A DNA stretch of 6,742 nt, taken from positions 1 through 6,742 of the forward strand of contig DATEZO010000302.1 of NCBI GenBank assembly GCA_035255485.1, given 5' to 3'. Under the pieces are notes generated by a model. The model ran no database searches and had not been told where the DNA came from. It saw only the letters and a list, made by a program, of their open reading frames with translations. Position 1 is the first letter of the stretch; each line of letters starts with the position of its first letter. The translations under genes were made by a program, and so were the position numbers. This DNA is from DATEZO01 sp035255485. GTDB taxonomy: Bacteria; Pseudomonadota; Gammaproteobacteria; Burkholderiales; Burkholderiaceae_D. Below, piece after piece: positions 1-5,845 of this stretch.

Positions 1-171
1 GAACTGATCATTCCGCTGTCGAAGCCGCCGCTCCTCGAGTGGATCATGCGTGTGGATCCAAACGCGCCTGAACTGACACTGGATAAGGTGCACCAGGAAC
101 AGGATGCATTCCTGGTGTGCCATCGCATCATCGAACGCCCAGAAGATGTTCTTCGAATTTTCCTTGCATGA
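1..171 (+). CDS. C-terminal fragment of an unidentified protein (5' end outside window)
   Basis: An open frame enters from the left edge and stops at TGA 169-171, giving 56 residues that begin ELIIPLSKPP and end VLRIFLA. I do not recognise the family. Codon choice favours a real gene: leucine is mostly CTG, and ATC, GTG and CAG are common. The exactly antiphase minus-strand frame is also open from an ATG at 219 to the edge, but it has no ribosome binding site and a shadow-like composition rich in His, Gln and Arg. No signal peptide, membrane segment or catalytic motif is visible. It lies beside a broken IS3-family remnant, so it may itself be truncated or a relic. Confidence 0.35.
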   Translation, partial: ELIIPLSKPPLLEWIMRVDPNAPELTLDKVHQEQDAFLVCHRIIERPEDVLRIFLA

Positions 172-212
172 TTGGTACACCGGTGAATTCCAGTTGCCGA
201 AGAACCGTACTT

Positions 213-543
213 TCATCGTCGGCCCGATAGGTGGGGCGTCACCGCCTCCGCATGTTTGCTGTCGATCACGGCCTTGCAACGCCGTTTGTTTTTTGTGCGA
301 ATGCCGATGGATTTCATCCAGCGTCTGATCCGGTCCCGGCTGGCCCGAACGTTTTTCGATTTCAGTCCTTCCGTAATGCGTAATAAACCGTGCGCTTGCC
401 TGAAGTGCGCGTGCACCGCGTGAATCAGCACCAGCAGTTGTCACCCGAGCGCTAATGTGTCGCCCCCCGGCATTTCATCCAATCGGAGGAGCTGCTGGTC
501 GATACACCCAACAGTTCGTACATCGCCTGTACGCCTTTTATCT
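213..543 (-). pseudogene. Decayed N-terminal part of an IS3-family transposase (OrfB)
   Basis: Two minus-strand pieces in different frames together resemble the start of an IS3-family OrfB. The first, about 543 to 452, reads VQAMYELLGVSTSSSSDW and matches the usual N-terminal pattern (V-x-x-M-C-x-x-L-x-V-S-x-S-G-Y-Y-x-W); it hits a TAG at 454-452. The second, about 440 to 213, reads LLVLIHAVHAHFRQAHG, then LKSKNVRASRDRIRRWMKSIG, then KRRCKAVIDSKHA. This is the HTH_21 region before the catalytic core, where YGSPRI is normal and HGLLRI is found. A frameshift lies between about 440 and 455, and the frame ends at TGA near 213, before any residue of the DDE catalytic domain. No OrfA or terminal repeats are recognisable. 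It is a dead remnant marking past mobile-element activity just downstream of the metabolic genes. Confidence 0.75.
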
Positions 544-571
544 CCGGTGCTCAGTTCAAACTGAGCACCGG
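544..571. repeat. Perfect 28-bp palindrome (13-bp arms, 2-bp centre)
   Basis: The arms CCGGTGCTCAGTT and AACTGAGCACCGG flank a central CA with no mismatch. In RNA this would form an 11-bp GC-rich stem with a six-base loop, or 13 bp if the inner T-A pairs form. It lies 64 nt past the reductase stop codon and next to the N-terminal end of the IS3 relic. No U-rich tract follows on either strand (AGATAAAAGG on minus, ATATATCTG on plus), so it is not a standard intrinsic terminator. It could still act as an mRNA-stabilising hairpin at the end of the operon, a protein-binding site, or the scar of two abutting inverted ends. Confidence 0.7.
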
Positions 572-635
572 ATATATCTGAAATTTGCGGCTAACCTCAT
601 CCATGCTCAACAACATGCGTTCAGCCAGCCACTTA

Positions 636-1586
636 CTAGACGTCAAGAACCAGCCGCGGTCCGGCACATTCTGCAACACACACCATGACCTCATGCGCGC
701 GCTCCTGCGGATTCAGCACACGATCATGATGAATCGGCGGCCCCTCTAGCCATCGCGTTCTGCAGGCACCACAGATGCCTCCGGCACAGGACACAGAGAT
801 ATCTGCGTCCATGGCTTCCAGCGTAGCCAGCAAACCTACCTCGGGCAGGACATCCATCTCACGGCCGCTCTTTGCCAGCACCACCTTGTATGGCTGAGTG
901 TTTAGCGTCGGTGCAGGCTTTGGTGCGGTGAAGCGTTCCACATGCTTGCGCTCTTCTGGCCAATCTGCGACAGCCGCCTCGAAAGCGTCGAGCATGGCGG
1001 CAGGTCCACAGCAGAATGCCTTCGCATCCTGGCCGTACGCGCGGACCAGTTCACCAATGTCAGGAGGCGCAACTTCCCGGGTGTTGTATAGGTGCACCCG
1101 CCCAGCCTTGAAAGCTGGCTCCAGCATGTCGGCAAGGCTGGGCGCCCCCATGCTTGCCCAGTGCAGCACATAGTTCGTCCTACCTTCACGCTCGAGAGTG
1201 CGTATCGCGGAGACAAACGGTGTTATGCCAATGCCACCTGCGATAAAGACGTTCATGGCCTCATGCGAGAACTCCAACCCGCTTCGTGGTACGGAGACCT
1301 CGACCATGTCGCCGACCCGAAGTACATCGTGGATATGTCGGGATCCTCCGCGGCCCGCCTCTTCGCGCTTCACTGCAATAACGTAGCGACGACAGTCGGC
1401 CGGATCGTTGCACAGCGAATAGGTTCGAACCAACCCTTTACCAAGGTAAAAATCGATATGCGCGCCCGGCCGAAAGGCAGGCAGGCGCCATTTGTCCTGA
1501 TCCGCCAGGATCAGCCGCTTCACACCGGGTAGCGGTTCATCGATCTGTTGAACGATGAGTTGGAGATGCTTGATCGGTTTCACCAT
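636..1586 (-). CDS. PDR/VanB-type oxidoreductase (FMN, NAD(P)H and plant-type 2Fe-2S domains)
   Basis: A 316-residue class IA electron-transfer reductase of the phthalate dioxygenase reductase/vanillate demethylase reductase family, cytosolic. Such proteins pass electrons from NAD(P)H via FMN to a 2Fe-2S centre and on to a partner, usually a Rieske oxygenase. Domains in order: flavin-binding barrel with RTYSLCN (about 54-60); NAD(P)-binding domain with GGIGITP (117-123) and CCGP (192-195); C-terminal ferredoxin with C267-x4-C272-x2-C275 (CAGGICGAC) and C303. It ends RLVLDV, as is normal, so it is full length. I chose ATG 1586: it follows the MOSC stop by one base (TGAGATG) and has GAGG just upstream. 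The longest frame, from 1616, would overlap the MOSC gene by 29 nt. Last gene of the operon. No Rieske oxygenase is encoded here, so its partner is either elsewhere or the MOSC protein (inference). Confidence 0.93.
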   Translation of the reverse strand: MVKPIKHLQLIVQQIDEPLPGVKRLILADQDKWRLPAFRPGAHIDFYLGKGLVRTYSLCNDPADCRRYVIAVKREEAGRGGSRHIHDVLRVGDMVEVSVPRSGLEFSHEAMNVFIAGGIGITPFVSAIRTLEREGRTNYVLHWASMGAPSLADMLEPAFKAGRVHLYNTREVAPPDIGELVRAYGQDAKAFCCGPAAMLDAFEAAVADWPEERKHVERFTAPKPAPTLNTQPYKVVLAKSGREMDVLPEVGLLATLEAMDADISVSCAGGICGACRTRWLEGPPIHHDRVLNPQERAHEVMVCVAECAGPRLVLDV

Positions 1587-1587
1587 C

Positions 1588-2112
1588 TCACGCCTCGCGG
1601 ACAACATCGCCGACACGGATCACCCCACCTTTCAGGATCCGGCAGTTCAATCCTGCTCTATTGATCAGCGGGTCGAAGACGGCCTTGCCCAGAATCTCCT
1701 CGATATGACGACACGGCGTGGACAGCCGCGTCGCCTCGAGAAGAGCCTCTCCTATCCAGAATTGGCGACCCACGAGGTGGTTGAGCGGCACACCTTCCAC
1801 CGTGACATTGCGACGATGCTCCTCGGGCAAGAGCTGAATCTTTGCGTCGCGACCGAGCGCTAGCAGGGTCTCCATTTCGAACAAGGTGATCTGACGCCCC
1901 TCTTCCGGTTTGTGTGAGTAAAAACCGGCCTCCTGGCCGATCATGTACCGGTCCCCTTGAATTCCCTTGCCCGCAACGAGAGTGAGCTCGTCAAATGACT
2001 CCATCGGCAGGAAGGCGCGGGGAGTGATGTGCAGATACCGAACTACACCCTTCCATGTCGGCACGATCTGTTGATTACCTGCCATAGCTGGTCGGGTTGT
2101 TGCATTAAGCAT
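1588..2112 (-). CDS. MOSC-domain protein (molybdenum cofactor sulfurase C-terminal-like)
   Basis: A 174-residue single-domain MOSC protein, probably cytosolic. MOSC domains bind molybdenum cofactor or carry sulfur on a conserved Cys; relatives include E. coli YiiM and YcbX and mitochondrial mARC, which reduce N-hydroxylated compounds. Visible signatures: GIQGDRY (about 50-56), RRNVTVEGV (100-108), FWIGEALLEATRLSTPCRH with the likely cofactor-ligand Cys134, and a C-terminal GLNCRILKGGVIRVGD block. YiiM has an equivalent stretch (GDIFRWGEALIQVSQPRSPC); the extra C-terminal domain of YiiM and the fused ferredoxin of YcbX are absent. The start is ATG 2112, seven bases after AAGGAG; a TTG ten codons earlier would put this site inside the gene. 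It begins 45 nt after the isomerase gene and ends one base before the reductase ATG, implying translational coupling. Function in Moco-dependent reduction is inferred; sulfur transfer is the alternative. Confidence 0.88.
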   Translation of the reverse strand: MLNATTRPAMAGNQQIVPTWKGVVRYLHITPRAFLPMESFDELTLVAGKGIQGDRYMIGQEAGFYSHKPEEGRQITLFEMETLLALGRDAKIQLLPEEHRRNVTVEGVPLNHLVGRQFWIGEALLEATRLSTPCRHIEEILGKAVFDPLINRAGLNCRILKGGVIRVGDVVREA

Positions 2113-2119
2113 TGAAGTA

Positions 2120-2125
2120 CTCCTT
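2120..2125 (-). promoter_or_regulatory. Ribosome binding site AAGGAG setting the MOSC start
   Basis: AAGGAG on the minus strand lies seven bases before ATG 2112. It would fall inside the gene if the longer TTG-initiated frame were used, so it decides the start. Confidence 0.75.
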
Positions 2126-2157
2126 GTGGACTGTTGTATCAAAAATTGAGATGTCCA

Positions 2158-2760
2158 TCATGACGTTGCGATGCAATCCTCCAACATATCCAGTCGGTCT
2201 TGTCCCCAAAACAGTTCGCCCCGATAAACGTAGGAAGGCGCGCCAAACACACCTGCCTTCACCGCCTCATCGGTGTAGTGTCGATATTTCTGCACAACGA
2301 GCGGCGTCCTGGCATTCCGCAGCAGCTGATCGGCGTCCATTTGCTGCGCTCGAAGTATCTCGTGCAGCGTGAGTTCGGAGGAGATATCCCGCTCCTCGCA
2401 CCATTCCGCATGGAGGATCGCTTTGTAAAGCGATGCTACCGGCAAATTGGCCTGGTCGGCCGCTATCACGACACAGGAAGCCAGATCAGCGTTTGGGCAC
2501 ATGTAGGCGGGCTGCGGATTCACGTGGATTCCGAGCTTGCGACACCAGCGCCGCAACTCCGTGATACGGTACGCCTGCCGCTCAGGAGCACGTTGTCCCA
2601 GCAGCATGCCGCCAGTGCGTGCGTAAACATTGGGCAGATCCACGGGCTTGTAGCGAATAGACACACCTTGTCGTTCAGCCAAAGCCTCGAGACGATCTGC
2701 GCCGAGATAGGTCCAATCCGAGTTCATCCAGAAGTAGTAATCGATAGGCGCTTTGGTCAC
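2158..2760 (-). CDS. 2-hydroxychromene-2-carboxylate isomerase-like protein (DsbA/kappa-GST family)
   Basis: A 200-residue cytosolic thioredoxin-fold protein matching the NahD/HCCA isomerase family in length and pattern. In NahD this glutathione-dependent enzyme interconverts 2-hydroxychromene-2-carboxylate and its ring-opened hydroxybenzylidenepyruvate during naphthalene breakdown. Visible features: first strand and active loop IDYYFWMNSDWTYLG (6-20) with Ser14 where NahD has its catalytic Ser; IRYKPVDL (35-42); ERQAYRITELRRW (60-72); VFGAPSYV (171-178) with the cis-Pro expected at 175; FWGQDRLDML (184-193). The usual S-P-[YF] is S-D-W here, so the subfamily may act on another substrate or do another reaction. 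There is no CxxC, so it is not a disulfide oxidoreductase. The start is GTG 2760, overlapping the transporter stop (GTGA) with GGAGG seven bases upstream; the longer frame to 2865 lies inside the transporter gene. Family is confident; substrate is unknown. Confidence 0.88.
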   Translation of the reverse strand: MTKAPIDYYFWMNSDWTYLGADRLEALAERQGVSIRYKPVDLPNVYARTGGMLLGQRAPERQAYRITELRRWCRKLGIHVNPQPAYMCPNADLASCVVIAADQANLPVASLYKAILHAEWCEERDISSELTLHEILRAQQMDADQLLRNARTPLVVQKYRHYTDEAVKAGVFGAPSYVYRGELFWGQDRLDMLEDCIATS

Positions 2761-4085
2761 CGGCCAGCCTCCACCAGGTCCACCCCTGATTGCGCGAAGC
2801 ACGACGGATGGCGCATGAAAATGGTGCTTGCAATGGCGATCACGCCCAGGGCGCTCAGATACCAAACAATGTAGCGCGTATTGCCGGCTCCGTAGGTAAG
2901 CAGATAGGTTGCGATCAGCGGAGCCAAGCCACCGCCAATAGCTCCAGAGACCTGAACCGCCATGGAAATGCCGCTATAGCGCACTTCAGGCGGAAATTGC
3001 GCCGAGAACAGGCCGCCCTGGGGGCTGTAAAGTGCTGCATAGACCACTCCGACGGCCAGTACGACCGCCAACATGATCGTGTTGATATCTTTACTTTGCA
3101 GCATCGTAAAAAAGATCGGCGCGAATAGTACGATGCCCACAGAACCGGCCATGAAGACCCACTTGAAGCCGACCCGATCGCCCAACACACCGAATAAGGG
3201 CATGGTAAACAGTGCCACAGCCGCCCCCCATACCGCCGCGTCCAGCATCACTGTGCGGGGGATGCCGAGCGTGCCAGTGGCATACGCCAGCGAGAAAGTC
3301 ACGACCGTATAGAACCAGGTGACCTCAGCCAGGCGCCCTCCGATCACAGCCAATACTTCCTTGGGATACCTCCGCAGCACCACCATCGCCGGTACTTCTA
3401 CCTTCTCGCCCTTGGTCTCCATGCGCTTGAAATCGGGTGATTCGGCGACCTTCACTCGGATAAACCACCCGATGAGCAACAACACGACACTCGCCAGGAA
3501 CGGTATCCGCCAGCCCCAGGACAGCATGTCCTGTTCTGGCAGACCTGTGACCGCACCCATTGCCAGTGATGAGAGTATCAGGCCAGGTGCAACGCCCGTT
3601 TGAGGCAAGCTGCCGAAGAAGCCTTTCTTACCCTCTGGCGCATGCTCGACCGCCATCAAAACCGCACCGCCCCACTCTCCACCGACGGCAATGCCCTGGA
3701 GAACGCGCATCAGAACGAGTAGTACGGCGGCCCAGTAGCCAATGCTCTCGTAGGATGGAATGAGTCCAATCAGGATGGTTGGAATGCCCATCAACAGCAA
3801 CGTGATCAGCAACATCGACTTGCGACCGACCCGATCGCCGAAATGACCGAAGACGATACCCCCCAGCGGGCGCGCAAAGAATCCGACAGAATACGTCGCG
3901 AATGCAGCGAGAGTGCCGGTGATGGGATCGAAGGCTGGGAAAAAGATTTTGTTGAAGATCAGCGCTGCAGCTGTGCCATACAAAAAATAGTCGTACCACT
4001 CGATCGTGGTCCCCATCATGCTGGCCAATCCAGCCGTGACATGTTGACGGCGCGAGCGCGCCCCCTGCGTAGCAGACGTTGGCAT
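2757..4085 (-). CDS. MFS transporter, metabolite:H+ symporter (MHS) type
   Basis: A 442-residue inner-membrane permease of the MHS branch of the major facilitator superfamily, which includes ShiA, ProP and citrate or alpha-ketoglutarate symporters and imports organic acids with protons. Features: TM1 region with IEWYDYFLYGTAAALIF (28-44), typical of MHS; motif A GHFGDRVGRK (80-89) and its second-half counterpart GVLGDRVGFK (299-308); MRVLQGIAVGGEWGG (126-140); SWGWRIPF (189-196); FPPEVRYSGIS (364-374). Hydrophobic spans fit 12 helices and the length is normal. ATG 4085 is preceded by AAGGAA at suitable spacing. First gene of the four-gene unit and overlaps the next by 4 nt, so its substrate is probably what the downstream enzymes process. 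An organic or aromatic acid is likely by family, but the exact substrate is not readable. Confidence 0.93.
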   Translation of the reverse strand: MPTSATQGARSRRQHVTAGLASMMGTTIEWYDYFLYGTAAALIFNKIFFPAFDPITGTLAAFATYSVGFFARPLGGIVFGHFGDRVGRKSMLLITLLLMGIPTILIGLIPSYESIGYWAAVLLVLMRVLQGIAVGGEWGGAVLMAVEHAPEGKKGFFGSLPQTGVAPGLILSSLAMGAVTGLPEQDMLSWGWRIPFLASVVLLLIGWFIRVKVAESPDFKRMETKGEKVEVPAMVVLRRYPKEVLAVIGGRLAEVTWFYTVVTFSLAYATGTLGIPRTVMLDAAVWGAAVALFTMPLFGVLGDRVGFKWVFMAGSVGIVLFAPIFFTMLQSKDINTIMLAVVLAVGVVYAALYSPQGGLFSAQFPPEVRYSGISMAVQVSGAIGGGLAPLIATYLLTYGAGNTRYIVWYLSALGVIAIASTIFMRHPSCFAQSGVDLVEAGR

Positions 4086-4121
4086 AGTAGTTTCCTTGAA
4101 TTTTGTTCGAGAAAGTTGCGT

Positions 4122-4367
4122 TCAGGCTAGCGGCAACGCAGGGATACCGTGGATCAGGCGCGACCGATAGACGGGCGCGTTGATAACCGACGGCTTGAAT
4201 AGATAGTGATGTGCTCCGGCGAGAAGCACATCGCTCACTGGAGATAGGGGGGTGAAAACGGGCCGTGCACGTGCCTGAAAGCTGCGCTTTTCCTTGTGCG
4301 GGTGCTTCTCCATGTCATGCGTGGCACGCTGACTGACGCAGCGTGTTCCTCCGAAGGTGGCCTTCAT
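4122..4367 (-). CDS. Unrecognised 81-residue ORF upstream of the transporter
   Basis: A short frame from ATG 4367 to TGA 4122, starting MKATFGGTRC and ending GIPALPLA. It matches no family I know. In its favour: GGAGAGAG lies just upstream of the ATG, third codon positions are mostly G or C, and it sits 36 nt before the transporter ATG on the same strand, as a first operon gene would. Against it: the composition is basic and His/Arg/Pro-rich with no clear fold, membrane helix or motif, and the frame stays open upstream into the end of the LysR gene, as a chance frame can. It could be a small novel protein, a leader ORF, or the start of a decayed gene. Confidence 0.35.
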   Translation of the reverse strand: MKATFGGTRCVSQRATHDMEKHPHKEKRSFQARARPVFTPLSPVSDVLLAGAHHYLFKPSVINAPVYRSRLIHGIPALPLA

Positions 4368-4378
4368 GTGATCTCTCT

Positions 4379-4428
4379 CCAATATGGTTTTTCGAGGTTG
4401 GTGCGATGTACGCTCCAAGGCCATATGG
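4379..4428. promoter_or_regulatory. Candidate operator: paired CCATATGG / CCATATTGG boxes upstream of the operon
   Basis: Read on the minus strand, CCATATGG (4428-4421, perfect palindrome) is followed by CCATATTGG (4387-4379). Their centres are about 41-42 bp apart, close to four helical turns. They lie between the end of the LysR gene and the operon start, where a LysR-type activator could bind. They are not a textbook T-N11-A pair, and no clear -35/-10 accompanies them, so this is only a candidate. Confidence 0.25.
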
Positions 4429-4473
4429 TCTCGACAATGGTCACAGAAAGCCATGAATCTCAGCTCATAGCAG

Positions 4474-5367
4474 TTATTCCGTCCGAACAACCCGAACTTC
4501 GTCAGCGAGCTGCGTGATGCACTGCAGGATTTCCTTCATCAAGGATGTCTGGGGTTTTTCCGCATGCGTTAATGCCACTACGCGGCGGCGTAGCAGTGGA
4601 TGTTTGATCGTCAGTTTGCGTAATCCGTGGTTGGCCAGGAGCTTGTCGGGGATATGCGAGGGCAGGATACACTCACCTAACCCGGACGAAACGAGTTCAA
4701 GCATGGTGTCGATGGTTTCCGCTTCCGCCGCAAAGTCGGGCTGAAGGCCTGCGCTTTTCAGCATGCGGCGCAGCGCATAGTGCGGAGGAAAGCCGACCAG
4801 CCGCAAGGGAATTTCCGTTAGGTCTTGCGGGCCCCAAAGCGGACTGTCCAGACGAACAACGAGTGCCATTTCGTCGTCGAACAAGGGACATGACACAAGC
4901 GCGTCAGAATCCACGACGGCATCATAGGTCAGGCCGATTTCAGCCTTCCCGCTTTCTACCAAGGCAACTACTTCAGGTGAGCTGCGCCCCATTATTGAGA
5001 GATTTACATGAGGATGCGTGCCGACAAAACGGGCCACAAGATCGGCTGTAAAGTAATAGCTCAAGGTATGCACTGTGGCGAGGTGAATTGTGCCGCGCAC
5101 GGCGCCTTGCTGCCGGATGCTCTCGATGGCAAAGTCAATGTCGCGATAGGCCGGCTGCACCGCGTCGTACAGATACCGCCCTGCTTCCGTCAGTTCCATT
5201 CCTCGCCCAGTACGAACAAACAGCGCTTGCCCGAGAGTCGCTTCCAGCAACGCTAATTGTTTGCTGAGACCGGATTGTGTTTGGTCTAGTACGTCTGCGG
5301 CTTTTGATAGGGTTTTTGAGTCCGCTATACAAACGAAATAGCGCAACTTTCGATCCATCGGCTCCAT
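4474..5367 (-). CDS. LysR-family transcriptional regulator
   Basis: A 297-residue LTTR of normal length. The N-terminal winged helix-turn-helix spans about residues 5-65: LRYFVCIADSKTLSKAADVL, then QSGLSKQLALLEATLGQALF, then RTGRGMELTEAG. A linker helix follows, then a periplasmic-binding-protein-like effector domain from about 90 (GTIHLATVHTL) to 290, including SSGLGECILP (227-236). It likely binds a pathway metabolite and controls the transporter-isomerase-MOSC-reductase unit; it lies upstream of that unit in the same orientation rather than divergently. ATG 5367 is chosen because GAGGGG lies about five bases upstream and the protein then begins in register with the family; the frame open to 5463 adds 32 residues of non-LTTR character. 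Its effector and exact targets cannot be read from the sequence. Confidence 0.93.
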   Translation of the reverse strand: MEPMDRKLRYFVCIADSKTLSKAADVLDQTQSGLSKQLALLEATLGQALFVRTGRGMELTEAGRYLYDAVQPAYRDIDFAIESIRQQGAVRGTIHLATVHTLSYYFTADLVARFVGTHPHVNLSIMGRSSPEVVALVESGKAEIGLTYDAVVDSDALVSCPLFDDEMALVVRLDSPLWGPQDLTEIPLRLVGFPPHYALRRMLKSAGLQPDFAAEAETIDTMLELVSSGLGECILPSHIPDKLLANHGLRKLTIKHPLLRRRVVALTHAEKPQTSLMKEILQCITQLADEVRVVRTE

Positions 5368-5375
5368 GACGTCCC

Positions 5376-5398
5376 CTCGAATAGTTGTATGTGTCGAG
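5376..5398. promoter_or_regulatory. Inverted repeat CTCGA-N13-TCGAG overlapping the LysR ribosome binding site
   Basis: CTCGA (5376-5380) and TCGAG (5394-5398) are perfect inverted arms 13 bp apart, immediately upstream of the LysR start; one arm runs into the GAGGGG ribosome binding site. It could be an autoregulatory site or a weak mRNA hairpin. Five-base arms can arise by chance. Confidence 0.25.
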
Positions 5399-5741
5399 CT
5401 TATATCATTGTATTCAGCAGCGCTGGTCGGCAATCGACAGTGTTGGTGTGCATGAATACTCAAATCTTCAGGACGCTAAAACATGTCGAAGCTAGGAATC
5501 GAACCAGGCCATATCGAGTTCTAGGCGAATTTCAGAAGTGCGCCGACTATATCGGTCTGTTTCGTCCTTTGCGAGAGCAATCGATTCTTCTCCGACGCGT
5601 ATCGCCGTTTCGGCTCGCCTGAAAACCGCTTCGCGATTCATTGCTGGCCTGCCGTGGTATAGCAACCAGGCACCGATCTTTCTTTTCCCGGTGTCGTTTA
5701 GCTTCAACTTTGCTCACTCTTTTGTTCGTATCCCGCAAAAC

Positions 5742-5784
5742 CCAATTCGCCTGCAATTGGCTTACCCATCCAATTGAATTGCAG
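5742..5784. repeat. Cluster of nested AATT-centred inverted repeats
   Basis: Within 43 bp there are CCAATT (5742-5747), CTGCAATTGG (5751-5760), CCAATTG (5770-5776) and AATTGCAG (5777-5784). CTGCAATT pairs perfectly with AATTGCAG across 18 bp, CAATTGG pairs with CCAATTG across 9 bp, and CCAATT pairs with AATTGG across 7 bp. Overlapping symmetrical half-sites suggest a regulator-binding region, although AT-rich intergenic DNA makes such words more likely by chance. Confidence 0.35.
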
Positions 5785-5845
5785 AAGTATAACTTTTTTG
5801 AATTTTAGACCTATATCTTTTCAACTTGGGCGATAGCCGGCTCGT

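Larger units (their letters stand above)
5368..5845. other. 478-bp intergenic region without a convincing gene
   Basis: It separates the EAL gene from the LysR gene and should hold the LysR promoter. A TACAAT hexamer (minus strand, 5412-5407) is a plausible -10 but has only a weak -35 upstream. The stretch 5785-5822 is strongly AT-rich. A minus-strand frame from a TTG at 5707 to 5492 encodes 71 residues (MKLNDTGKRKIG at the start) with no good ribosome binding site and no family I recognise. No tRNA, CRISPR, or hairpin followed by a T-run was seen. Confidence 0.5.

Noticed and set aside
1092..1532. Plus-strand ORF of 146 codons
   Set aside because: It is antisense to the well-supported reductase gene and has no family-like features.
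1587..1616. Longer start for the reductase (326 residues)
   Set aside because: It would overlap the MOSC gene by 29 nt; ATG 1586 has GAGG upstream and directly follows the MOSC stop.
2761..2865. Longer start for the isomerase-like gene
   Set aside because: The extra residues lie inside the transporter coding region and do not resemble the family; GTG 2760 has GGAGG and the GTGA overlap.
2200..2874. Plus-strand ORF of 224 codons
   Set aside because: It is antisense to the isomerase and transporter genes; its composition is that of a shadow frame.
4576..4598. Inverted repeat around CTACGC-GGCG-GCGTAG
   Set aside because: It lies inside the LysR coding sequence in an arginine-rich stretch and is explained by codon content.
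5368..5463. 32-residue N-terminal extension of the LysR protein
   Set aside because: LTTRs begin a few residues before the HTH; ATG 5367 gives this with a ribosome binding site.
5482..5520. tRNA-like T-arm (GGTTCGATTCC on the minus strand)
   Set aside because: The flanking bases do not form the T stem and no matching acceptor stem or cloverleaf is present; it is a chance resemblance.
5492..5707. 71-residue minus-strand ORF in the EAL-LysR gap
   Set aside because: TTG start, no clear ribosome binding site, no recognisable family; noted only within the intergenic entry.
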